Source: Marinobacter sp. (GTDB lineage Bacteria > Pseudomonadota > Gammaproteobacteria > Pseudomonadales > Oleiphilaceae). Taken from it: a DNA stretch of 64,000 bases. The stretch spans positions 1 to 64,000 of the forward strand of contig JABURI010000172.1 in the NCBI GenBank assembly GCA_014762755.1. The letters are read 5' to 3'. Both the position numbers and the translations under genes were made by a program. Shown one piece after another: positions 55,791-64,000 of the stretch (position 1 is the stretch's first letter; the number at the start of each line of letters is the position of its first letter). Below the pieces are notes generated by a model. That model had not been told where the DNA came from, did no database searches, and saw nothing but the letters and a program-made list of their open reading frames with translations.

Positions 55791-56708
55791 TCAGCGCCCG
55801 GAGTCCGTACCCAGCTCGCTGAAGTTGACCGGTTCCATGCAGATTGCCCGTACCCCCTCGTGGGCAAGTTTGCGGCCCCGGGTGATCGCGAACAGCTCGT
55901 CCTGCACCTCGTCGATACTGGCGATGTGCTCCACCTCATACTGTCGGCAGACTTCCCGGCGTATCACCGTCGGCGCGGCAAAGACTCCATAACCCTGGCG
56001 GCCAAAGACCTTGATCAGGGCACTGTCATCGACTCGCGCCATCAGCTTCATCCGCACACCCTGAAGCGACAACCAGTTCATCAGGCGCTCGAAATACGGA
56101 GCATCGGTGGCATTGGCCAGCAGCGGCTGACCATTGAGGGAATCGGGGAAGCCTTCCCGGAGATTGGCGGCCAGTGCCGGCGCGGCATAAAGGCTGATAC
56201 TTGATCCGGCGACCGGATGCACCGTGAACGGGCCATGCTCGTCCAGCCCGGGCATCCGGTCCGCCAGCACAACATCCAGCTCCTTGCGCTTGAGGCTCAA
56301 CACGAGATCTTCGGTTCTGCCGGTCCGACACTCCAGCTGCACCGGCCGTTTGAGCACCATGGCAGGCTGCAACAGGTAATAGGCGATGAGCTTGTGGATC
56401 GACGCGGAAATACCCGCAGAAAGGGTCAGGGGGCGATCGGCCGGTGCGAGACTGAGGGTATCCGTCAGCTCCCCGGTCAGGGCGAAAATGTCGTCGGCAT
56501 AGCCGAGAATCATCCGACCGAGATCCGTCAGGGCCAGTCGTCGCCGTTCCCGGGTGAAGAGCCTGCCGCCAACCGCCGTCTCGAAGGTGGCCAACTGGCC
56601 GCTCAGGGTCTGCGGGGCCAGATCCAGCACTTCACTGGCCCGGGCAATCGAGCCTTCCCGGCTGATCACCCAGAAGTAATACAGATGCCGGAGGTTAAGC
56701 TGTTCCAT
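55791..56708 (-). CDS. LysR-family transcriptional regulator (NhaR-like)
   Basis: LNLRHLYYFWVISREGSIARASEVLDLAPQTLSGQLATFE. Confidence 0.93.
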   Translation of the reverse strand: MEQLNLRHLYYFWVISREGSIARASEVLDLAPQTLSGQLATFETAVGGRLFTRERRRLALTDLGRMILGYADDIFALTGELTDTLSLAPADRPLTLSAGISASIHKLIAYYLLQPAMVLKRPVQLECRTGRTEDLVLSLKRKELDVVLADRMPGLDEHGPFTVHPVAGSSISLYAAPALAANLREGFPDSLNGQPLLANATDAPYFERLMNWLSLQGVRMKLMARVDDSALIKVFGRQGYGVFAAPTVIRREVCRQYEVEHIASIDEVQDELFAITRGRKLAHEGVRAICMEPVNFSELGTDSGR

Positions 56709-56730
56709 GAATTCGGACCTCCCGGGGTCA

Positions 56731-57348
56731 TCAAGCCGGCCTGGGTACCTTCAGGATTTCGCCAAAGGTGACGTACTCACTGCCTCCGAGACGTCCCAGG
56801 GGATCAATCGCCGAACCGTCGAAACGCAGGCGATCCTTGTCATCCCGCGTAATGGCCTCGTCGGCCACATGGATGGCGTTGATCCTGCCGAAAATCAGGG
56901 ACTGGGGTGCCGCGCCAATCTCCTTGATCTCGTACAGCTCACAGGCAAGCGCAACACGGCAGTCTTTCAGACGCGGTAACGGTGCCCCCTCGAACCCGGT
57001 CAGTTCCAGGTCCACATTTTTCAGCTCGGATTCCCCGTGCGGCAGGGTCCTGGAAGTCTCAGTCATCGCCTCCGCCAGCTCCCTGTGGGCAATATGAACC
57101 ACAAAATGCCGGTTGGTTTCGATATTTACCCGGGTGTCCTTGAATGAGCCGTCCGTGGGTTTCTTGCCGACTGAAAACATCAGCAGTGGCGGGTTGCTGG
57201 TGATCGGGGTGAAAAAAGAGAACGGCGCCAGATTATAATCGCCGTCCGGATTCTCACTCAGCACCCAGGCGACCGGCCGGGGAATGATAGTCTGGGTCAG
57301 GATGTGGTAGACCTCTTTCGGGTCCATACCATCAAAATCAATCTGCAT
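56731..57348 (-). CDS. Flavin reductase family protein
   Basis: IIPRPVAWVLSENPDGDYNLAPFSFFTPITSNPPLLMFSVG; start at MQIDFDGMDP. Confidence 0.93.
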   Translation of the reverse strand: MQIDFDGMDPKEVYHILTQTIIPRPVAWVLSENPDGDYNLAPFSFFTPITSNPPLLMFSVGKKPTDGSFKDTRVNIETNRHFVVHIAHRELAEAMTETSRTLPHGESELKNVDLELTGFEGAPLPRLKDCRVALACELYEIKEIGAAPQSLIFGRINAIHVADEAITRDDKDRLRFDGSAIDPLGRLGGSEYVTFGEILKVPRPA

Positions 57349-58543
57349 CTGCGCCTCCTGTCTGCAGCTTCTGTGTTGCCCTCGAACGGGCCAGCCATAG
57401 CATAACGAGAATGGCCTGAAGGACCAGGAAAGGTACGGAGACCATAACAAGGCCGGACCACCCCACCCAGGCAAAAACCGCACCGGCGGAAAGCGACGCA
57501 GTCGCCTGGGAACCGAACACCAGGAGATCGTTCAGGCCCTGCACCCGGAAACGCTCGGAATCCTGGTAGCCCTGTGGTAACAGCGCGGTGCCACCCACGA
57601 ACAGGAAGTTCCAGCCAACGCCCAGCAACAGGAGCGCCCACAGGTAATGATGGAAGCTGATACCGGCCGCCGCGAGCAGCACGCACGCCAGGTAGGCCAG
57701 CAGGCCGCCAACCATCATCAGCGGAATCCCCACCACGCGCGTCAGCCAGCCGCTGATCAGTGACGGCAGGTACATGGCCATGATGTGGAGCTGGATAACG
57801 GTTTTGGCGTCGTCGAGGCTGTGACCGGCCATTTCTGTCATACTGAGAGGTGTCGCGGTCATGATGAAACTCATCACCGCATAGCCGATGGCGGCGGCAC
57901 CAATCGCTGCCAATACCATGGGATTGACCAGAATGTCGCGCAGTGGCCGACCACCGCCAATGTGATCTTCCCGCACCAGTTCGCCTTTCGAACGATAACC
58001 CGTAAAAAGCGTTACCAGGGCTACCGCCTGCACGGCCAGCAAACCAAGCCAGCTATCCATAAAGGGGTGGGCTTCATCCGGGCCGGCACCCAGCGTGGCA
58101 ATCTCGGGTCCCAACCAGGCCGCCCCAAGGCCACCCAGAAGCACCCTGGCTGCGGCGGAAGCCGCAAGTTCCGGCCCGACCGACTCCATCGCGGCAAATC
58201 GGTACTGGTGCACGACGGCAAGGCCACTCCCACCCACGATCGCTGCCACACAAAGCAAGGGGAAAGAGCCCTGCCAGGAAGCAAGAGCCCCCAAGCCACC
58301 GGCCAGGATGCCCATTGTGGCTCCCAGCAGCATCACCGGCTTGCGCCCTATCCGCTCCATCAGCCAGGTCGCCAGCTTGACCGATAAAACCGTGCCGACC
58401 ACCACAAGCCCCACCGGTAGCGTGGCCCACTCGGCAGACGGCGCCAGAGCCCGGCCCTGGATACTGCCAATCACGATAATAAATGGTGCAGTACACATGG
58501 CCAGCGCCTGCGCGGCCACCAGCACCCAGACATTCAGGGGCAT
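57338..58543 (-). CDS. MFS transporter
   Basis: 12-TM pattern; LATWLMERIGRKPVMLLGATMG. Confidence 0.92.
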   Translation of the reverse strand: MPLNVWVLVAAQALAMCTAPFIIVIGSIQGRALAPSAEWATLPVGLVVVGTVLSVKLATWLMERIGRKPVMLLGATMGILAGGLGALASWQGSFPLLCVAAIVGGSGLAVVHQYRFAAMESVGPELAASAAARVLLGGLGAAWLGPEIATLGAGPDEAHPFMDSWLGLLAVQAVALVTLFTGYRSKGELVREDHIGGGRPLRDILVNPMVLAAIGAAAIGYAVMSFIMTATPLSMTEMAGHSLDDAKTVIQLHIMAMYLPSLISGWLTRVVGIPLMMVGGLLAYLACVLLAAAGISFHHYLWALLLLGVGWNFLFVGGTALLPQGYQDSERFRVQGLNDLLVFGSQATASLSAGAVFAWVGWSGLVMVSVPFLVLQAILVMLWLARSRATQKLQTGGADAD

Positions 58544-58546
58544 GAA

Positions 58547-59371
58547 TTATTTTTTCCTGTAGGCAGTGCCGTTCGGGCACTCAATGATTTCGTAGAGTTC
58601 CGGCATGTCGTCCGCCAGCTCGGAGGATCCCGGGATCAGGTAGCCGCCGGGATTGAGAGCGGCATGGAACCGGGCCAGTATGGCCTTTCTCTTCTCTGCC
58701 GAGTAGTAAACGAGCGTGTTCTGGCAGACCACCACATCGAATTTGCCCGGCAACGTTCGTTGAAGCAGGTTCAGCTCACGGAACTCGACCAGGGAACGGA
58801 TATCCGGCCTGACTCGCCAGACGCCCTTATCGACAGGCCGGAAAAAACGCTCCTTGCGTTCGGCGGTAACGCCGGCCTCGTCGGGACCGATCTCGTAGTG
58901 TGCCCGGCGGGCGACCTCCAGAGCACTGCGGGAAGTATCCGTCGCGAGAATCCTGGTTCCAGCGACGCTCCCGGGGTTTTTATCCCTGAATTCGTTCACG
59001 ACCATGGCAATGGAGTAAGGCTCCTGGCCGGTGGTACAGGCGGCCGACCAGATAGAAACGCGCTTGCCGGGGGCACGCCTGGCGATGTCCGGCAGTACCA
59101 GCTCGGCCAGCAACGCGAACACCGACGTCTCGCCGAACCACCTGCTCTCACTCATGGTCACGGCATCGATGACGGCTTCCTTCAGTCCGGATCGGCCGGG
59201 TTTGCCAAGCCGCTCCAGCAAATCCTCGATAGAAGCCAGCTGATAGTTATCCAATACCGACCGGAGCTGTCGCTGGGCAAGACCCCGGGCAGCATCCCTC
59301 AGCAGAATTCCGCAGGCGTCCCGGAGATAGATCTGCAAGGCCTGATAGTCGCTTGTCTTTATCGTTTCCAT
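58547..59371 (-). CDS. CheR-family protein-glutamate O-methyltransferase
   Basis: VSIWSAACTTGQEPYSIAMVV; FDVVVCQNTLVYYSAEKRKAILARFHAALNPGGYLIPGSSE. Confidence 0.93.
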   Translation of the reverse strand: METIKTSDYQALQIYLRDACGILLRDAARGLAQRQLRSVLDNYQLASIEDLLERLGKPGRSGLKEAVIDAVTMSESRWFGETSVFALLAELVLPDIARRAPGKRVSIWSAACTTGQEPYSIAMVVNEFRDKNPGSVAGTRILATDTSRSALEVARRAHYEIGPDEAGVTAERKERFFRPVDKGVWRVRPDIRSLVEFRELNLLQRTLPGKFDVVVCQNTLVYYSAEKRKAILARFHAALNPGGYLIPGSSELADDMPELYEIIECPNGTAYRKK

Positions 59372-59527
59372 TGACTCATTATTATATTCGCGTAATCAAA
59401 GCGGCATTTTACCACCTTCGGCTGGCCGTTGCGTGGGATCAATCTGCTAACATCCTGCTTCACACAGCTGGTCCCGGTTACAGACCCCAGCCTTGATTTT
59501 GCCAACAACAGCGAGAGTGTTCCGGAT

Positions 59528-60145
59528 ATGACCCCATACGTACCGTTTTCCCGCCACCTGGTTTCAACGTTGCTGGCTGCGTTGGCTGCCTTGTGCCTGG
59601 CCTCCGCGCCGGCACATGCTCAGTCGGATGACGGGGATGCGCAAACGCCCCAGGTCCGGTTTGTGACAAGCCACGGCGAATTCGTGCTCGAACTGCGCCC
59701 CGACGTAGCCCCCGAAACCGTCGAGAACTTCCTGCAATACGCGCGGGAAGGCTTCTACGACGGAACCGTATTTCACCGCGTCATCCCGGGATTCATGATC
59801 CAGGGTGGCGGATTTACTCCGGAATTGTCCCGTAAACCGACCCGTGACCCGATCGTCAACGAAGCCACCGCGGACCTGCCGAACCAGCGGGGCACCATCG
59901 CCATGGCCCGCACCAGCAATCCGGATTCGGCAACCTCACAGTTTTTCATCAACGTCGTCGACAATGACTTCCTCAATGACGGCGTCCGTGGCCCGGGCTA
60001 CGCCGTGTTCGGGAAGGTGACCGATGGCATGGATGTGGTTGACGCCATTGCCGGTGTCGAAACCGGCTACGCCCGGGGTATGAGGGACGTGCCCGTGGAG
60101 CCGGTCGTCATTGAGCAGGTCTCGGTGATCGGCAACGACGAGTAG
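59528..60145 (+). CDS. Exported peptidylprolyl cis-trans isomerase (cyclophilin)
   Basis: Signal peptide ending [37 protein letters not shown]. Confidence 0.94.
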   Translation: MTPYVPFSRHLVSTLLAALAALCLASAPAHAQSDDGDAQTPQVRFVTSHGEFVLELRPDVAPETVENFLQYAREGFYDGTVFHRVIPGFMIQGGGFTPELSRKPTRDPIVNEATADLPNQRGTIAMARTSNPDSATSQFFINVVDNDFLNDGVRGPGYAVFGKVTDGMDVVDAIAGVETGYARGMRDVPVEPVVIEQVSVIGNDE

Positions 60146-60148
60146 AAC

Positions 60149-62026
60149 ATGACAGACTGCACCGTGCGCCCGCCAGCCATCGAACCCGCAGAACTTGTCT
60201 GGCGGGACGGAATCCCGGAATCCGTCCGGTTCGGGGACGTCTATTTCAGCCGGGACAATGGCCTGGAAGAGACCCGGTATGTTTTCCTGAACCACAACAA
60301 CCTGCCGGATCGGTTCCAAGAAGTACCACCGCTGGGCGCATTCGTGATTGCAGAGACCGGCTTCGGCACCGGTCTCAATTTTCTCGCAGCCTGGCAGGCC
60401 TGGCGTGAACACCAACCGGATAACGGGTCCGTCCTGCACTTCATCTCCGCCGAGCGCTACCCGCTCACGCGGGACGATCTCAAGCGTGCCCTGAACCTCT
60501 GGCCCGAACTGGCGCCACTGGCGGCAGAGTTGCAGGCCCACTACCCGCCTCTGGTCCGGGGCACACACCGCCTGGTTCTGGATGAGGGCCGGGTTCGCCT
60601 GACGCTGTACTTTGGCGATTTACTGGATGCCTGGGAGGCACTGTCGTTCTCGGCGGATGCCTGGTTCCTGGACGGCTTCGCTCCAGCCCTGAATCCCGAC
60701 ATGTGGCTCGACCGGGCCATCGCATTGATCCGCGAACACAGCCGGCCGGGCACCACGCTGGCCACCTTCACCGCGGTCGGCAGAATACGCCGGGCACTCG
60801 AGGGTGAAGGCTTCGAGATGCGCAAAACACCGGGTTACGGGCGCAAACGGGATATGATTGCCGGAGTGTTGTCCAGCGCCGTTTCGGGTCACTCTCCCAC
60901 GGCTTCCGGAACCGTCGCCATTATCGGTGCGGGCATTGCCGGCGCGCTGCTGGCCCGGAACCTGGCCAGTCGGGGTGTGGCCGTTACCCTGATCGATGCA
61001 GAGGACCATGCCGGTAATGCAGCCTCCGGGAATCTTCAGGGCGCCCTGTATGTAAAGCTCGGTGTCGAGTTCAACCCCCAGACAGAACTCGCCCTTTCCG
61101 CCCTGGCGTTCAGCCAGCGGGCCTACGAGCCCTACCGGGGTGCTTTCTGGCACCCTGTCGGTCTGCTGCAGCTGGCCTGGAATCCCCAGGAAGCAGACCG
61201 GCAAAACCGTTTTCTTGACCGCAACCAGTATCCCGAAGAAATTCTGTACCCGGTCGACGCCGCCACTGCCTCCGAACTCACCGGTACACCGGTCAGCACC
61301 AGCGGATTGTGGTTTCCCAACAATGGCTGGCTCTCGCCGGGCCGCCTCTGCAGTAATCTGGCCAGTCACCCACTCATCGAGTGCCGCTTCGGGACACGCG
61401 TGGAGCGGCTGATGCCGTGCAACGGCAAATGGCACCTGTCCAGCTCCAGTGGCGCAGACATCATCGCAGACCGTGTGGTCATTGCCGCAGGCCATAAGAC
61501 GCCGGAACTGATTCCCCTCAAGGGTGAGTACCGGTTCAAGGCCATCCGGGGCCAGGTGACCCACCTGCCCGAGGAAACCATCCGGACACCGAAGGCGGTT
61601 ATCTGTGGCCAGAAATACCTGAACCCGTGCCAGGACGGTTTGGCCGTGACCGGAGCCACATTTGACCTGCACAGCACCGATGCCAGAGTCACCCGCGAGG
61701 GCAACACGGAGAATCTGCAGCAACTCAGTGACATGTTACCGGGGTTGTTTGCCGAGAGCGGCGGCAAAGGCGATTTCGAGGGGCGGGTCGGATTCCGCTG
61801 CACCACCCACGATTATCAGCCAGTGGCCGGAATGATGGCAGACTGCAACGGACAATCCCTCGAGGGCGTCTACCTGCTTACTGGCCTGGGCAGCAAGGGG
61901 CTCACCTACGCCCCCCTGCTGGCCGAATACGTCGCGGACCTGATCACCGGGCAACCGGCCTGCCTGCCCGGTACACTCGCGCACAGCATCCGGCCGGACC
62001 GGATATGCCGGCGTCGGGCCGGCTGA
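60149..62026 (+). CDS. mnmC: Bifunctional tRNA (mnm5s2U34) methyltransferase / FAD-dependent oxidoreductase
   Basis: N-terminal methyltransferase (FVIAETGFGTGLNFLAAWQAW) and C-terminal DAO domain (VAIIGAGIAGALLARNLASRGVAVTLID). Confidence 0.97.
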   Translation: MTDCTVRPPAIEPAELVWRDGIPESVRFGDVYFSRDNGLEETRYVFLNHNNLPDRFQEVPPLGAFVIAETGFGTGLNFLAAWQAWREHQPDNGSVLHFISAERYPLTRDDLKRALNLWPELAPLAAELQAHYPPLVRGTHRLVLDEGRVRLTLYFGDLLDAWEALSFSADAWFLDGFAPALNPDMWLDRAIALIREHSRPGTTLATFTAVGRIRRALEGEGFEMRKTPGYGRKRDMIAGVLSSAVSGHSPTASGTVAIIGAGIAGALLARNLASRGVAVTLIDAEDHAGNAASGNLQGALYVKLGVEFNPQTELALSALAFSQRAYEPYRGAFWHPVGLLQLAWNPQEADRQNRFLDRNQYPEEILYPVDAATASELTGTPVSTSGLWFPNNGWLSPGRLCSNLASHPLIECRFGTRVERLMPCNGKWHLSSSSGADIIADRVVIAAGHKTPELIPLKGEYRFKAIRGQVTHLPEETIRTPKAVICGQKYLNPCQDGLAVTGATFDLHSTDARVTREGNTENLQQLSDMLPGLFAESGGKGDFEGRVGFRCTTHDYQPVAGMMADCNGQSLEGVYLLTGLGSKGLTYAPLLAEYVADLITGQPACLPGTLAHSIRPDRICRRRAG

Positions 62027-62030
62027 GACC

Positions 62031-64000
62031 TCAGTTCAGGGGTGTCAGCAGTTCCCCTTCGGGGCTGAACAGGATGATCATCCGGTCCTGCCCCGAGCGC
62101 ACCAGCGCGGTGATTTCATCGTCCCGGTAGTTGGCGAGCCGATGGACAGACGTCTCTCCGGTCGCCAGCTGGTAACGCCACTCGCTCCGGAACGCTGGTT
62201 CGCTGTCATCGGTTTCAACTGGCTCAACCAGTGAAATGCGGCTAACTATGCCCCGGGTCTGGCCAGATGAAGCGCTGGCCTCTCCGGTGAAATTGCCGTC
62301 GGTGTCGCCTCCGGCCACCATATCACCATCAAACCCGGTCAGCGCATTCATGTTCTCCCGAGCAGTGTCATCACCGTCATTGAGCGTAAAGGCCCTGACC
62401 GGAGCACCACTGGAGGAGTAGGACAACAGGAACCCGGCCTGACTGGATACCGACTCACGCACCAGACGGGGACTATCATCATCGCCGGTGGTGACGGAAT
62501 AATCTCCGTCACTCTCGCCCAGCAACCAGAGGTTATTGCCACTGAACAGGCCGACAGTGACCCTCTCATCGCCCGCCGTTCCCACCTGATAGACCGTCGG
62601 ACTTGTGGTTGCACCGCCGGCGGCGTAAAAATACGCATCTTCCCCGCCAATCACCTCGGCACCCCCGACCGATCCGGTGGCCGAGCCGAACACCATGGGT
62701 GATATGGTCAATACCGAACTGCCGGCCACGGTGTCATCGCCGGCGGACCCCACCTGTCGGGTCCAGGCAACTTCCGGTACCGGTGTATCGCCGTCCAGCA
62801 CGGTATCAATCCGCTGCAGGAAACTGTCCACACCGCCAGCCGAACTCTGTTCCGGCCAGGTTCCGGTGGTCTCACCGGCCAGGATTACATAGCCGGACTC
62901 CGGATGGATCCCGGCATCCCGAACCCGATCAATACCGTCGGTACCGCTGCTCAGTGTCCAGTAGGGAGCGTATTCGCCTCCATTCAAGGCACCGTCAAAC
63001 CAGAAGACCGACACCACGACGTTATCGTCACCCGTGCTGTAAGCAACGACGAATTCGTGCCTGTCCACCTTGGTGTTGTTCTCGGTAACCTTCCGGGTCA
63101 CCGTGCTGATGACCGGCGACGAGGCAGCAATATTGGCGCCTTCCGGCGTGACGCCCGCTTCCTGTAGCAGGTTGCCTTTCTGGTCGATGATCCTGACCTT
63201 GACGCGGTTGCCGTCTGCACTGTCATAACCGGTCAGGAAAAGCCTGCCATTGTGACCAAGGGCCATGTCCGTGGGCACGAAACCGCTCGATGGCAGAACA
63301 ATCGGTGCCGTCAGCTCGTTCAGGCTGATACGAAGCAGATCTTCCGAAGCAGGCCGGGCATAACCCTCGCGCCCCGCCTGGTAGGCCTCGTCCAGCGCCA
63401 GCTGGATAAACCGGTCGGCCAGGTCCGGGTTGGTATAGCTATCCGCAGGCACGCGGACACGGAAGGTGACCTCATCCTGATCAGCCGGGAAGCTCAGGGT
63501 CGGATTCTCAACCCAGAGCCCGTTCTCCTGTTGCTCGATCACAAACTCGCTATCGAGTCGTGCGGTGGAGCTCTCGGAATGGATCAGACGGGCCTGCACC
63601 GTGCCATCGCGCTCTCCCTCAATAACAGCCCGGTATTCCCGGAAATCGCCCACATTCAGGGTGTCCCGTGGCCCACCGTTCAGGGTTTCCAGAGCAACCA
63701 CCGGCTCGTCGTCGTCAATGGTAACGGTCGTCTGCACACCACCGTTATTGGCACCGAGGCCGGCGAGGCCGGAACGGACCTCGGTCAGGGTGAGTCGTGC
63801 AGCCTCGGAAAGCTCGGCAAAGCTGTCCTCGACCACCTCGAGGCGGATATAGCATTCGGTGATTCCAGGCTCGAGGGTGACGACACCCCGGGTTAGATAG
63901 CCATTGTCATCCGCTTCATAGGTCAGGTAGCCGAGCGCATCGCCGTTTTCATTCACCGGCGGCGAAGAATCGATCCCCAGCCCCACAATGTCCTTGCCGA
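62031..64000 (-). CDS. Large Calx-beta-like domain protein (N-terminus outside window)
   Basis: Repeated ...GVVTLEPGITECYIRLEVVEDSFAELSEAARLTLTEV... and TIDDDEPVV; frame stays open to window edge, so the supplied 63986 start is probably internal. Confidence 0.75.
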   Translation of the reverse strand, partial: GKDIVGLGIDSSPPVNENGDALGYLTYEADDNGYLTRGVVTLEPGITECYIRLEVVEDSFAELSEAARLTLTEVRSGLAGLGANNGGVQTTVTIDDDEPVVALETLNGGPRDTLNVGDFREYRAVIEGERDGTVQARLIHSESSTARLDSEFVIEQQENGLWVENPTLSFPADQDEVTFRVRVPADSYTNPDLADRFIQLALDEAYQAGREGYARPASEDLLRISLNELTAPIVLPSSGFVPTDMALGHNGRLFLTGYDSADGNRVKVRIIDQKGNLLQEAGVTPEGANIAASSPVISTVTRKVTENNTKVDRHEFVVAYSTGDDNVVVSVFWFDGALNGGEYAPYWTLSSGTDGIDRVRDAGIHPESGYVILAGETTGTWPEQSSAGGVDSFLQRIDTVLDGDTPVPEVAWTRQVGSAGDDTVAGSSVLTISPMVFGSATGSVGGAEVIGGEDAYFYAAGGATTSPTVYQVGTAGDERVTVGLFSGNNLWLLGESDGDYSVTTGDDDSPRLVRESVSSQAGFLLSYSSSGAPVRAFTLNDGDDTARENMNALTGFDGDMVAGGDTDGNFTGEASASSGQTRGIVSRISLVEPVETDDSEPAFRSEWRYQLATGETSVHRLANYRDDEITALVRSGQDRMIILFSPEGELLTPLN

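Noticed and set aside
60620-61723. 367-aa minus-strand ORF
   Set aside because: Antisense to mnmC; no recognisable motifs.

Overview
The window is a chromosomal segment from a gammaproteobacterium. Gene content and order look Marinobacter-like, but that is inference from the sequence only. Main content: (1) a type II secretion cluster, gspEFGHIJKLM on the minus strand with a divergent gspC, followed by a LapG-type transglutaminase-like protease instead of gspD; (2) a three-gene cassette of ADPS-like FAD oxidase, GlpD-like dehydrogenase and FGGY kinase; (3) three GGDEF-domain proteins: MASE3-PAS-GGDEF-EAL, PAS-PAS-GGDEF, and a degenerate phytochrome-like GGDEF; (4) an NAD-dependent formate dehydrogenase with a fused NuoE/NuoF-like subunit; (5) tRNA-Cys, tRNA-Gly and tRNA-Ser; (6) an SbcC/SbcD (YhaN/YhaO-like) pair; (7) a TPP riboswitch followed by thiBPQ; (8) an Mla/MCE-type ABC system; (9) gacA/uvrY-uvrC-pgsA; (10) azlCD; (11) a split YeeE/YedE sulfur-transport locus with a Cys-repeat phosphatase-like lipoprotein; (12) ppi and mnmC. 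No CRISPR array, intact transposase, phage or recognisable named defence system was seen. The strongest anomaly is at about 46.5-48.7 kb. A 100-aa ORF there reads as the N-terminus of a molybdenum hydroxylase small subunit joined in frame to the C-terminus of the large subunit. It abuts a phytochrome-like diguanylate cyclase whose GGDEF domain is cut off just after GGEEF. Together these look like a genomic deletion or rearrangement scar.
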